64,000 nucleotides of DNA, from positions 744,001 to 808,000 of the forward strand of contig NZ_CP089414.1 in NCBI RefSeq assembly GCF_022394535.1, read 5' to 3'. The notes under the pieces were generated by a model, which was not told where the DNA came from, made no database searches, and saw only the letters and a program-made list of their open reading frames with translations. Source of the DNA: Dyella terrae. Its GTDB lineage: Bacteria; Pseudomonadota; Gammaproteobacteria; Xanthomonadales; Rhodanobacteraceae. Positions within the stretch are counted from its first letter, which is position 1, and every line of letters begins with the position of its first letter. Positions 46,281 through 55,036 of the stretch are shown here, piece by piece. A program made the position numbers and the translations under genes.

Positions 46281-47289
46281 GACATCCGAGCCCGAGACGA
46301 GCGACCTGCTCGCCGATCCCTTCCTCGAGCGACCTGCACGCGGGCGATCGGTCGAGCACTGGATCCTGGGGCGTCGCTTTCGCTTCACCAGTGAGAGTGA
46401 GGCGCTGCTTGCTTTGGTGGATGCCACGTATGCAGGACTGCCTCCGCATGCGCTTTCGGCAGACCCGACGCCGCTTCAGATCGAACTGCGCGTGGCGTCG
46501 CTTCGCAGCGAGTGGGCGGGCGAGCCGCCGCCGGTGCACATGCAGTCCGGGGCTGGCTTGTTGTGCGGGGTCGTGGATGCAGCCAACTATGTCGTGATTT
46601 CCCCTGCGACCGGCCATGCACTCATCGTGGCATCCGCGGACATGCTGGCCTTCCCTTATCACCTGCGCTACGAACTCATCGAGTTCGCGGTGTTCACCTT
46701 GGCTACGCGCGTGCAGGGCTTAATCCCCCTGCATGGGGCCTGTCTTGGCCTGAATGGCCGTGGGCTTCTGATCATGGGTGGCAGTGGGGCAGGTAAGTCG
46801 ACACTGGCGTTGCACGGTATGTTGGAGGGGCTGGAACTTCTCGCCGAGGATGCGGTGTTTGTGCACGCGGAAAGCTTGCGTGCCACCGGCGTTCCCAACT
46901 ATCTCCATGTGCGTCAGGATGGGTTGGCCTGGGTGGACGACGCGCAATATCGCCAATGGATCAGCAGCTCGCCGACGATAACGCGCCGTAGTGGGGTGGA
47001 GAAATTCGAGATCGATCTTCGCCATGGGCCAGCGCGACTGGCTGCGCCACTCGCGCTCGCGGGTATCGTGTTTGTTGCTTCACCCGGTCCGGCGACAACC
47101 ACGGCGCAGCTTCGCCCGGTCGGCAGGGAGGGCGTGGCTGCTCGCCTTGCCGTCGAGCAACCGTATGCCGCCAGTCAGCAGGGATGGGTGACCTTTATGC
47201 ATGAAGTGGCACGACTGAAGACATTCGAGCTGATTCGCGGGCGTCATCCGCTGGAATCAGTCCGCATGCTCCGGCAGTTGCTGGACTGA
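46279..47289 (+). CDS. HPr kinase-like (HprK-related) protein
   Basis: A 336-residue protein whose second half has an HprK C-terminal-like P-loop: LHGACLGLNGRGLLIMGGSG with GAGKST (Walker A near residue 175) and LLAEDAVFVH after it. The first half (about 30-150) is unlike the HprK N-terminal domain and resembles the lead of HprK-related kinases encoded in glycan and RiPP-like loci. It is predicted to phosphorylate a protein or peptide Ser, or a small molecule. No PqqD-like gene is next to it. It is followed 149 bp later by an ABC exporter. Confidence 0.85.
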   Translation: MTSEPETSDLLADPFLERPARGRSVEHWILGRRFRFTSESEALLALVDATYAGLPPHALSADPTPLQIELRVASLRSEWAGEPPPVHMQSGAGLLCGVVDAANYVVISPATGHALIVASADMLAFPYHLRYELIEFAVFTLATRVQGLIPLHGACLGLNGRGLLIMGGSGAGKSTLALHGMLEGLELLAEDAVFVHAESLRATGVPNYLHVRQDGLAWVDDAQYRQWISSSPTITRRSGVEKFEIDLRHGPARLAAPLALAGIVFVASPGPATTTAQLRPVGREGVAARLAVEQPYAASQQGWVTFMHEVARLKTFELIRGRHPLESVRMLRQLLD

Positions 47290-47438
47290 CCGCTTTCCAC
47301 CCACGCGGTGAGCAACCCTTTTCCCTCCGGGCCGCACTCATCGACAGGAGCGGCTGAATCGGGTGGGGTCTTGCACAGTCATCAGGTGCCAACTGAACCG
47401 CGGCAGGCGCGGTCGCGCAGCAGCATGGAAGCCTGAGC

Positions 47439-49376
47439 ATGCCGAGTGCATGGCGGGGTCTGTTGCGTGAGCGGGCGAATGGCCTGCCGCGGTCCTTTTT
47501 TGGGACGTTGCGGCCCCTGGGGCTGTGGCGGATCGCAGCGTACGTAGCGTTGTCGCTAGGCAGTGCATTGACTGGCGGCATCGCAGCCCTGCTGGTGGCG
47601 TCGATGATTCAACCCGGTTCCGTGGGCTGGCTCGGTAGCCGGTGGCAAGTGCCCAGCGCCAGCATGGAGATGCACGCACTGCTCTTTGTGATGGCGTCCG
47701 CGGTGTTTGCGCTGATGCGTTGGCAGGCAGCGCGCTTGGCCGCAGGGCTCGCCAGCAGTTATGGCATGCAGCTCCGTGGCCGCGTGCACGAAAGCCTGAT
47801 CGAGGCACCACTCGCATCGTTGGCGGATGCCACCTCGGCTGAGCTGGCCAACGTGCTGACACACAACGTCGAGATCGTGACGCAGGGCTTCAATGCCCTG
47901 ATGCAATTATTGGTCGCGGGAATCACCACCCTGGTCAGCCTGGCGTTTGCGCTCTGGGTATCGCCACCGCTCGTGTTGGCGGTGCCGGTCCTCGTGGCGT
48001 GTTCGTTGATTGCCGCGCACTTCAGCAGTCTCGAACACGCAGCGGTGAGTCGGCGCTATGTGGCGGATATGACACGGCTGTTCTGGATGAGCGAAGACTT
48101 TCCGCGACGCTGGCGACATATCAAGTCGTTTGGACAGGAGCAAGCGGAGAAGGAGCACCATGCAGCGGCGTCAGGGCAACTGGGCGAGGGATATCGTCGG
48201 CAACTGGAGTTGATCGCATCCGGGCGCCTGGTGATTGAAGTGCTTGCAGCCGTGGGTATCGCTGCGATTCTCGTGGTAGCGCATCGATGGCACGGCGTCG
48301 ACCAGGCGTCACTGATCGCGGTGTGCTTGCTGCTGGGGCGTTTGCTTCCGTATCTTGTCTCCACTCGGCAAAGCGTTCACCAGCTTGCATCCGCCATACC
48401 GGCTTTCGCGCTGTGGTGCAGGTATGCAAGTACGACGCCCTCCGCAACTACGGAGACGATGGCAGCTCCAGCTGCGCAGCCTCTGCGCATCGAGTTGTTG
48501 TCGATCGCCGATCCCATGACGTTCTGCGTAAACGATCTATGGCTCTACCCGGGCAAACTGCTTCTGATCCGTGGCGACTCAGGTATCGGCAAGACCAGCC
48601 TGGCGGATGTGCTCGCGGGCATGATTCGTCCCGCGGCATTTACAGCATGGCTGGGCGCACGCCGCATGGACTTTGACGCCTACCGCGCATGGGTCCGCAA
48701 TGGGGCCTATATCAGCCAGAGCGTACGACCTTGGCAACGGACGGTACGCGATTGCCTGCGCTGGGCTGCGAAGGACGCCAGTGAAGAAGCCATGCACGAA
48801 GCCCTGGTGGACGTAGGGCTCGATAAGCGCCTCGCGTCTTCGAGAGACGGACTCGACGCCACCCTGGATGGTTCATCGGGCCGGTTGTCGGGAGGCGAGA
48901 TCCAGCGGTTGCTATTGGCCCAGGTATTGTTGCGGCGACCGACCCTGGCCATTCTTGACGAGGCGACCAGCGCACTGGATGCGGCAGCCGAGGCGCGGGT
49001 GCTGACGATAGTCAGGCAACGATTGCCGGATACGATCCTTATCGTCATCTCACATCGCGCCGGCGTTGCCAGCCTGGCGGACCGGAGCCTGACAATCGGC
49101 GCCGATCTGGTTGCAACCATCAAGGAGTCGATCGAATCTGGCGACAGCACGAACACGTTATCGCAGCTTTCCGAGCTGAGATCGTGCGGGAATGACCTCG
49201 CACTAAGCCTCGGCGAACGGCATTTCCTGCCGGCGACGATAGGTCTGATAGTAGCCTGGCGTGTGATGGAGCTGATCGCCGTGCGCGAGCGGTTCGTCAG
49301 AGAAGATCCGGCCGAGAAAGAAAGTATGGGAGCCGATTTCCTGACTGTGCAGCAGGGTCAGCTCATGCACGCATAG
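47439..49376 (+). CDS. ABC transporter, fused permease and ATP-binding domains
   Basis: A 645-residue exporter half-transporter. Five to six membrane segments lie within about 30-310; the ATPase has Walker A GDSGIGKTSL (about 385), signature LSGGEIQ (about 483), Walker B LAILDEATSALD (about 505) and H-loop VISHR. There is no C39 peptidase domain. GGAAG precedes ATG 47439. The last 58 residues or so (GERHFLPATIGL onward) are read from the complement of the convergent flavin-reductase-like gene, a 174-nt overlap, so the natural end may be a recent extension. With the HprK-like kinase it suggests export of a modified product. Confidence 0.9.
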   Translation: MPSAWRGLLRERANGLPRSFFGTLRPLGLWRIAAYVALSLGSALTGGIAALLVASMIQPGSVGWLGSRWQVPSASMEMHALLFVMASAVFALMRWQAARLAAGLASSYGMQLRGRVHESLIEAPLASLADATSAELANVLTHNVEIVTQGFNALMQLLVAGITTLVSLAFALWVSPPLVLAVPVLVACSLIAAHFSSLEHAAVSRRYVADMTRLFWMSEDFPRRWRHIKSFGQEQAEKEHHAAASGQLGEGYRRQLELIASGRLVIEVLAAVGIAAILVVAHRWHGVDQASLIAVCLLLGRLLPYLVSTRQSVHQLASAIPAFALWCRYASTTPSATTETMAAPAAQPLRIELLSIADPMTFCVNDLWLYPGKLLLIRGDSGIGKTSLADVLAGMIRPAAFTAWLGARRMDFDAYRAWVRNGAYISQSVRPWQRTVRDCLRWAAKDASEEAMHEALVDVGLDKRLASSRDGLDATLDGSSGRLSGGEIQRLLLAQVLLRRPTLAILDEATSALDAAAEARVLTIVRQRLPDTILIVISHRAGVASLADRSLTIGADLVATIKESIESGDSTNTLSQLSELRSCGNDLALSLGERHFLPATIGLIVAWRVMELIAVRERFVREDPAEKESMGADFLTVQQGQLMHA

Positions 49377-50129
49377 CGCCGAAGCCACCGCCGGAATGCC
49401 CAGTTCCAGCGAGAGGCGCACGGGAAACGGCAGGGCGTCCCAGTCCTTCAGCGGCACTTTATGGTGCTCGCTGAGTTTGTAGGCCATGGGTTTCATGTCA
49501 GCGGGAATACAGGACAGCGCAACGCGGCCCGTTTCACGCATGATCTGCGCGGAGACGTTGGTACTGCGCAAGGCGAGTGAATACAGTCCGCTCCGCGATA
49601 GCGGACCGATCAGGTCCATCGGGAACATGTTCCGGTGATGAGGTGTGTCGATAGAGACGAGTACGACCGGTCGTGGGCACAGGTACGCGACCATCAGTTG
49701 CTGTACCGCAACGGGAGCCATCAACGCATGATGTGCGGAGGGTTGCCGCTGCATCAGGCGATTTTGCAACCAGCGGTTCCAGGCGCTTCTCGGCCAGCCG
49801 AGGCAATGATGCTCGCCCGCTGTGACGCGATAGAGCGTGGGTGAACCATGCTCAGCGATGCCCAGTGAAACCATCCGTGTCAGCCGCAGGCTTCCCACCC
49901 GCTTGCCCGTGAGCTTGTCGCAATACTCGATGGCCGTTCGTTGACCTGCATCGATGCTGGTCGCGATGACCAGCGGCTTGAGCGAAGCCACGGTGTGATC
50001 CGCAGTGACATCGGTCACGCCGTCATCCCCGTGCAGATACGCAGCAACCGCGTGTTGCGGAGCGGCGATGGCTACCGTCGACCATTGCGGGAGCGGACGC
50101 ACCAGGGGACGTATCCAGTCTTTCCACAT
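49203..50129 (-). CDS. Flavin reductase-like (FMN-binding split barrel) protein
   Basis: A 308-residue protein. The C-terminal half fits a flavin-reductase-like split barrel: HRNMFPMDLIG, SGLYSLALRSTNVSAQIM, GRVALSCIPADMK, and near the end IGSHTFFLGRIFSDEP and GYYQTYRRR. The N-terminal half (WSTVAIAAPQHAVAAYLHGD and on) is unassigned. It starts one base after the methyltransferase stop, so the two are translationally coupled. The 3' end overlaps the ABC transporter by 174 nt. It may be a flavin-dependent oxidoreductase rather than a reductase. Confidence 0.62.
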   Translation of the reverse strand: MWKDWIRPLVRPLPQWSTVAIAAPQHAVAAYLHGDDGVTDVTADHTVASLKPLVIATSIDAGQRTAIEYCDKLTGKRVGSLRLTRMVSLGIAEHGSPTLYRVTAGEHHCLGWPRSAWNRWLQNRLMQRQPSAHHALMAPVAVQQLMVAYLCPRPVVLVSIDTPHHRNMFPMDLIGPLSRSGLYSLALRSTNVSAQIMRETGRVALSCIPADMKPMAYKLSEHHKVPLKDWDALPFPVRLSLELGIPAVASALCVHELTLLHSQEIGSHTFFLGRIFSDEPLAHGDQLHHTPGYYQTYRRRQEMPFAEA

Positions 50130-50130
50130 G

Positions 50131-50760
50131 TCAGATGCGCCGGAACAACAGGAACATGTAGAGCTGGGTCGCCATGCCGAGGCCGCCAGGTTCGATCCGC
50201 TCCAGGCGGAAGTGCGGCGCTGCTGACCGAGCCACGACGCGCGGCGCAAAACGATGGATGCGGCTTTCGCTTGGGATGGCGTAATGGCCGCGGCGAAGTA
50301 GATGGAAAGCGTTGGCCAGCCACCAGCCGTAGCGCGCATCGCCCAGGTAATAGGGGTTGAGCATGCTCGTCAGCACAAAGCCGCCCTTGCGGACCGTGCG
50401 AGATAGCTCATCGAAGAGTTGGGTGTGATCCGCGAAATGGTTGAAGACCGCGAAATTCGCCGTCACAGCGAACACCCTGCATTCGTTGGATTCATCGATA
50501 CTGATGATGGTTCGCTGATCGAGTTCTTCGCGGCAGTACATCAACAGGTGATCGCGCATGGCGGATGAAGGTTCATAGACAAACGTGCGGTGCCCATGAG
50601 CCGCGTAGGTCCTGGCATCAATGCCCGTTCCCGCCCCAAAATCGAGTATGTCTGCCCCATGCGGTAGCAGCTCCATCGCCATCCGCTGGAACCGGCTGCG
50701 CACCGCTACGTCCCGGCGGGAGGTCAGAAAGAATTGGTGGTACTGCTCTCCGGTATGCAT
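50131..50760 (-). CDS. Class I SAM-dependent methyltransferase
   Basis: A 209-residue protein with motif I DILDFGAGTGIDARTYAAHG near residue 38, FVYEPSSAM and VRKGGFVLTSMLNPYYLGD. It resembles small-molecule methyltransferases. ATG 50760 is the chosen start; a TTG at 50808 would add 16 residues. It is coupled to the flavin-reductase-like gene and probably belongs to the modification part of the glycan/secondary-product locus, of which it marks the end. Confidence 0.83.
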   Translation of the reverse strand: MHTGEQYHQFFLTSRRDVAVRSRFQRMAMELLPHGADILDFGAGTGIDARTYAAHGHRTFVYEPSSAMRDHLLMYCREELDQRTIISIDESNECRVFAVTANFAVFNHFADHTQLFDELSRTVRKGGFVLTSMLNPYYLGDARYGWWLANAFHLLRRGHYAIPSESRIHRFAPRVVARSAAPHFRLERIEPGGLGMATQLYMFLLFRRI

Positions 50761-51130
50761 GCCGCTGACCACCTTCTTCGCGATTGTCGCCTCAACTCGC
50801 GCCAGCAAAAGAAAGCGCAGGAATGGCCATCAGATCGAACCTCTTTGGCACCCCGTGAGTGCCATGCTGGCCAATGAAAGTTGCGATGATGGGGCCGGGG
50901 TATCGCGGTCCGGAGGCAGGGTGCGCCGTGTCAGGCTTGGTGAACATGTCCTAAACACCAGGCGACACCTGATGAACCGTTTCGCGCGGAGAGAGCAATC
51001 ACATGCGGCGGTGCACGTCTTTGCCGTGCAACCAGTCTGAAAGGCCACGCAAGTATGCGCCGCTCATCAGGACCACACTGTGCAGGGGAGTGGAGAGGTC
51101 CTGGCGTTCCTAGTGAAGCAGGAGCTAGCC
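50761..51130. other. Intergenic region between the glycan locus and the first propeller gene
   Basis: About 370 bp with no supportable gene. It should hold the divergent promoters of the methyltransferase pair and of the secreted propeller gene. A short inverted repeat (GGCAC 50847-50851 / GTGCC 50859-50863) is the only structure noted, and it is too short to call. Confidence 0.4.
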
Positions 51131-52264
51131 ATGAGCACGAGTATGCAAAGGATGACTCGCCTGTCCGCCATCGGGCTGGCGTTTCTGACCCTCCATTCCT
51201 TCGGCGGCACGCAGACGGCCAGTGCACAGGATGCCTTCCTTCCGCGCAGCATCACGTCATCGACGATACCGACGAACGGCGACCTGAATCCCTATGGCGT
51301 GGCTTTCGTGCCGCAGAACTTCCCGCGAGGTGGGGCCATCGCTCCCGGCGACGTGCTGGTATCGAATTTCAACAACATCAGCAATCTTCAGGGCACGGGT
51401 ACAACGATTATCAAGTTGACGCCCACAGGTCAGCTAGCCCCAGGTGTCGCCGCAGGCACCGGCGGCAACGCGACGACTTTCTTCCAAAGCCATCTCGGTG
51501 GCCTTACGACTGCGCTTGGTGTTCTCAGCCGCGGTTTCGTCGTTGTCGGGAACGTACCTACAACGGACGGCACGGTAACCACGATTTCACAGGGTGCTCT
51601 TCAAGTTATCGATGGCCGCGGCAAGCTGGTCGCGACGTTGTCGGATAGCAGATTCCTGGATAGTCCCTGGGATCTGGCCATCAACGACCAGGGCTACCGC
51701 GCGCAGATATTCGTCTCCAATGTGCTTAGTGGCACTGTGTCGCGACTGGACGTGACCATGGGTACGGCGGGTTTCGTGGTGACCAAGCGGGTTCAGATCG
51801 CTGTGGGGTATTCCCATCTACCCAACTCCGCAGCGCTTGTGCTGGGGCCAACGGGGCTGGCTTACGACGAGGGCTCGGATACATTGTTCGTTGCGTCTAC
51901 CGCGGACAATGCGATCTTCGCCGTGCCAAGTGCGGGTGGACGTAGTGCGGCCGTGAACAAGGGTCGTGTCGTTTTCGTAAGCCCCCATTTGCGCGGCCCC
52001 CTGGCGCTGGCATTCGCCCCTAATGGACATTTACTGACGGCCAATGGCGACGCGGTCAATGCAGACCCTCTGCATCCAAGCGAGATCGTGGAGTTCACGC
52101 GCACCGGTGGCTATGTCACCGAATCCAACGTGGATGCTTCACAAGGTGGCGCATTCGGTGTTGCCACCGTGCTTTCGGTGCAAAACGTGGCATTCAACTA
52201 TGCAGCGATCGACGATGTCGCTAATGACCTCATCGTAACCTTGGTCCCAGCCGCCGAACAGTAG
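51131..52264 (+). CDS. Secreted beta-propeller-like protein (NHL/SMP-30 style)
   Basis: A 377-residue protein with a signal peptide (LSAIGLAFLTLHSFGG, cleavage near TASA). The mature part repeats blades such as NPYGVAFVPQNF, GDVLVSNFNNISNLQGTGTT, SPWDLAINDQGYRAQIFVSNV, GPTGLAYDEGSDTLFVAST and GPLALAFAPNGHLLTANGD, typical of NHL-type propellers. AGGAG lies 7 nt before ATG 51131. No catalytic residues are identifiable. The protein at 60743 has a similar plan. Confidence 0.8.
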   Translation: MSTSMQRMTRLSAIGLAFLTLHSFGGTQTASAQDAFLPRSITSSTIPTNGDLNPYGVAFVPQNFPRGGAIAPGDVLVSNFNNISNLQGTGTTIIKLTPTGQLAPGVAAGTGGNATTFFQSHLGGLTTALGVLSRGFVVVGNVPTTDGTVTTISQGALQVIDGRGKLVATLSDSRFLDSPWDLAINDQGYRAQIFVSNVLSGTVSRLDVTMGTAGFVVTKRVQIAVGYSHLPNSAALVLGPTGLAYDEGSDTLFVASTADNAIFAVPSAGGRSAAVNKGRVVFVSPHLRGPLALAFAPNGHLLTANGDAVNADPLHPSEIVEFTRTGGYVTESNVDASQGGAFGVATVLSVQNVAFNYAAIDDVANDLIVTLVPAAEQ

Positions 52265-52546
52265 CGTCGGGCGTGCTGATAGCGTTGTGTCCGGACCTTG
52301 TGCCGGGCACGACGGCTTGCGTTCCTGGCATACGAAATTTGTACTTTGATGGCAAGGCTGCGAACTTTCGAATGACGCGGATCGAACGTCGCATCGGGCG
52401 ATGCAGCAGAACGCGACGCCATCCGGCACACATGACCGAGTCAACACAACCCCTTTTTCAGAGGCTGAGAAACAGGGCGCGGTCCCTGTTGGACGATAGG
52501 GGGAACTGACAGGCAAAGTGTGCGCTGGAGCGACCATTGCCACTGA

Positions 52547-52876
52547 CTAGCCACGTTCACCATCTCGAACAGAGCGAAGAAATAGGATGATGTCTTCTGC
52601 CCGTCCCATGGATACAAGCTGCTTAGCAGTCAGGTGACCAAGCTCGGAGATGGTCACGTAAAGGTACCACTCGACAAGTTCGGCCGGATCCGCTTCGATT
52701 TCCGCCGCAACCCTCAGGACTGCAAGTGAAGTAGGAATGAGGCCGAGTACGGTGCTGTAGCGGCCTTCTGTTACTGGACATATAAGTCGATCTCTGGGAT
52801 CGGTCACGTACACAGACAAAAGCAGCGACAGCAGTGCGGATCCGTCAGCCCTCAGATTCGATTGCGTCTTGGTCAT
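52547..52876 (-). CDS. Hypothetical protein (109 residues)
   Basis: Composition and codon use look coding: three helices can be proposed (ADGSALLSLLLSVYV, TSLAVLRVAAEIEADPAELVEW, GHLTAKQLVSMGRAEDIILFL). No membrane segment, signal peptide or domain is recognised. ATG 52876 is preceded by an AT-rich promoter-like region holding a 7-bp inverted repeat (CTTTGAT 52956-52962 / ATCAAAG 52977-52983). It stands alone between a secreted propeller gene and an alpha/beta hydrolase gene. Confidence 0.6.
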   Translation of the reverse strand: MTKTQSNLRADGSALLSLLLSVYVTDPRDRLICPVTEGRYSTVLGLIPTSLAVLRVAAEIEADPAELVEWYLYVTISELGHLTAKQLVSMGRAEDIILFLRSVRDGERG

Positions 52877-52955
52877 GACTCGCTGCTCATTTAAAATGGC
52901 TTGAGCTTGGTCCGAGATCCTTGCTCGGTCTTGATCGCGCTGTCTTAACTTTTAT

Positions 52956-52983
52956 CTTTGATGGACTAAGCTAAAGATCAAAG
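52956..52983. promoter_or_regulatory. Possible operator: AT-rich inverted repeat
   Basis: CTTTGAT and ATCAAAG form a perfect 7-bp inverted repeat with a 14-nt spacer, about 80 bp upstream of the hypothetical gene at 52547-52876. It may be a regulator site or a chance event in an AT-rich stretch. Confidence 0.25.
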
Positions 52984-53047
52984 CCGAAACGCGTGGCGAT
53001 CGCTCACATCTGACTGTTGATTCGCTGGTTGACGCTTCTGTTAGCGC

Positions 53048-53092
53048 AACCTCAGGGACGCTTGGCAAGCCCTGACAAAGCTCCCTGAGGTT
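53048..53092. repeat. 11-bp perfect inverted repeat
   Basis: AACCTCAGGGA at 53048-53058 pairs with TCCCTGAGGTT at 53082-53092 around a 23-nt loop that contains its own small hairpin (GCTT-GGC-AAGC, 53060-53070). It lies downstream of the minus-strand alpha/beta hydrolase gene. No T-run follows on either strand, so a simple Rho-independent terminator is unlikely. Confidence 0.6.
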
Positions 53093-53137
53093 GACCACCA
53101 CAACTGCATCGGCAATGCGAAGATTACCGGGGGCCGA

Positions 53138-54061
53138 TCATTTGCCCGGATCTTCTTGTTCGATGAAATTGCGAACTGCTGTGATCGTGGCATCCGGGGC
53201 TTCTTCCATCAGCCAATGGCCAGCATTGGGAATCACCAACTCGGTCACATTGTTCGCCGCGTTGCGCATGACCACCGCTTCGTTCGATCCAAACGACTTC
53301 TCGCCGCCAATGGCCAGCACGGGCATCGTGAGTTTGCTGGCCATCGACGCTTTGTTGTCCTCGGCGTCCTGCCGGATTGAATTGAACTGAGCAAAGGCCG
53401 ATCGCATCGCGCCTGGTTTCGCATAGATGGCGGCGTAGTGCTCCCTGGTGGCCTCGTCGATCTTGGCTGGATTACCGGCAAATTCATTCCAGAAGCGGTC
53501 TAGATAAATGCGCTCGCGGCCAGCTACGAGGCGCTCTTCATCCGGCCCACCGAAATCGAAATGCCACAGCTTGGGCGAACGAACGATCTGATCCCACGGT
53601 GGAATGCCAGGGACCGGCGCATCCATGACGACCAAGCGATCTGTCTTGTCCGGGTATCGTGCGGCATAGGCATAGGCAACCATGGTGCCAATGTCATGAC
53701 CAACGACCACCGAGTGATCAATATGCAGTTGCGTTAGGATCGCCCGGATGTCCGCCGCCTGGGTTCTTTTGTCGTAGCCGCCAGCCGGATGTGATGACAG
53801 ACCCATACCACGCAAGTCGGGAACGACGACGGTGTGGTCGCGAGCGAGATTCTCCGCCAATGGCTCCCACATATCGCCGGTGTCACCAAAGCCATGAACA
53901 AGCACGACGGCAGGTCCCTTGCCGCCCACTCGTACGTGGAGTGTGGCGCCATCCGCTTGGATCTCCTCGTTGTGAAAGTTAGTGGGATAAGGCCTTACCT
54001 CAGCGGCGACGGAGTGACATATCGCCAGGGCGCCAAACAAGGTCAAAAGTAAGCGGGTCAT
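53138..54061 (-). CDS. Exported alpha/beta hydrolase, epoxide-hydrolase-like
   Basis: A 307-residue protein with a signal peptide ending SVAA. Landmarks of the fold are VVLVHGFGDTGDMW, DLRGMGLSSHP, the nucleophile elbow VVVGHDIGTMVAYAYA with Asp instead of Ser (as in epoxide hydrolases and haloalkane dehalogenases), and the catalytic His in NAGHWLMEEAP. AAGGAG lies about 8 nt upstream of the ATG at 54061. It is predicted to be periplasmic, and its substrates are unknown. Confidence 0.9.
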   Translation of the reverse strand: MTRLLLTLFGALAICHSVAAEVRPYPTNFHNEEIQADGATLHVRVGGKGPAVVLVHGFGDTGDMWEPLAENLARDHTVVVPDLRGMGLSSHPAGGYDKRTQAADIRAILTQLHIDHSVVVGHDIGTMVAYAYAARYPDKTDRLVVMDAPVPGIPPWDQIVRSPKLWHFDFGGPDEERLVAGRERIYLDRFWNEFAGNPAKIDEATREHYAAIYAKPGAMRSAFAQFNSIRQDAEDNKASMASKLTMPVLAIGGEKSFGSNEAVVMRNAANNVTELVIPNAGHWLMEEAPDATITAVRNFIEQEDPGK

Positions 54062-54268
54062 ATCGCGATCTCCTTGAATTCCGCGGCACATGCAGTGGCA
54101 TGGCTTGGGTGTTGAGCTCGCGGCATATGCACGTGCCGCGACCAGATTCGGCCGGTATTCAATCAACTTCGGGGCCGTTGCATCTCAAACGGTTGGCTAC
54201 TTTCGATAACTCGATAAAGGGAAATTACGTTGGCCGCCCGGAAGCGATCCGTCCCAGATCACGGCGTA

Positions 54269-55036
54269 CTACGTCGCCCGAAACTCAATCACGATCTCAT
54301 CGTCGCAGCGGAGCTGGCTAGCCGCAATGGTTTCGAATGATCCACACGGCCTATTTCCTTCCGGGTCCTCAAGCTCGGGGCGGACAACGATGGCGTACGG
54401 GCCTATTCGCCACGATTGGCTTGGCTTGAAGAGCCAAACGGTTTCGTTGTTCTCAAGCGCAGCGGTACCGGAGAAAGCATTTCCTGCAGGATCACGAACG
54501 GCCACCATATGCGCGGAAGCTTCGCTAATAGGGGAGTTCAAACGGAGAGTTAGAGGGTCCTTGCTTCCCACGCGCGGGTGCGTGAGCGACCAAAGGACAG
54601 GAAGAGGCGATTCCGCATTGAAAGGAGAGACCTTCCATGACTTACGGATGGTTCTAGATAACCTCGGGTCATCGACTACTAACGTTACCGTCGTTCCTGC
54701 ATGCAAAGCACGCCCCGCTACCAGATTCGCTGCAACACCTGATTTCACGCGTGCGGGATCAAGGAGGACGGTAACCCGCTGACCATCCGAACTCAACAAT
54801 AGCTCGTCGAGAAAAGCATTCTTGATCTCTCGATCCTGACTGTCATAGAGCCTGACATGGTTGATTTCAGGAGGCGATCCCAGCGGGGACGAGAGTTGGA
54901 CTTCGATGTGCAAGAGGTTTTCAGGGACGCTGTCGCCTGAAGGGAAGATCGCCCCAGAAGGACGAGCTTCGTAAGTCCAAGCCGCCTGCGATCCAAAGAG
55001 CAGCATCGCCACCAACGAGAGTAAAAGCGGTCTCAT
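54269..55036 (-). CDS. Secreted protein with Ig-like domains, unknown function
   Basis: A 255-residue protein with a signal peptide (LLLSLVAMLLFGSQAAW). The rest has beta-rich, Ig-like strand patterns (ENLLHIEVQLSSPLG, RVTVLLDPARVKSG, DPLTLRLNSPISE and an EDPEGNRPCGSFETI end). ATG 55036 overlaps the stop of the upstream fragment (ATGA), so it belonged to the operon of that now truncated gene. GC content is visibly lower than in the neighbours. No catalytic motif is seen. Confidence 0.72.
   Translation of the reverse strand: MRPLLLSLVAMLLFGSQAAWTYEARPSGAIFPSGDSVPENLLHIEVQLSSPLGSPPEINHVRLYDSQDREIKNAFLDELLLSSDGQRVTVLLDPARVKSGVAANLVAGRALHAGTTVTLVVDDPRLSRTIRKSWKVSPFNAESPLPVLWSLTHPRVGSKDPLTLRLNSPISEASAHMVAVRDPAGNAFSGTAALENNETVWLFKPSQSWRIGPYAIVVRPELEDPEGNRPCGSFETIAASQLRCDDEIVIEFRAT

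Noticed and set aside
43326..50760. Whole region interpreted as a lasso-peptide cluster
   Set aside because: No asparagine-synthetase-like cyclase, B1/B2 proteins or convincing precursor were found; the kinase, nucleotidyltransferase and exporter alone are not enough.
52273..52509. Plus-strand frame of 78 codons after the first propeller gene
   Set aside because: No ribosome site, basic and low-complexity translation, and an equally open frame on the other strand.
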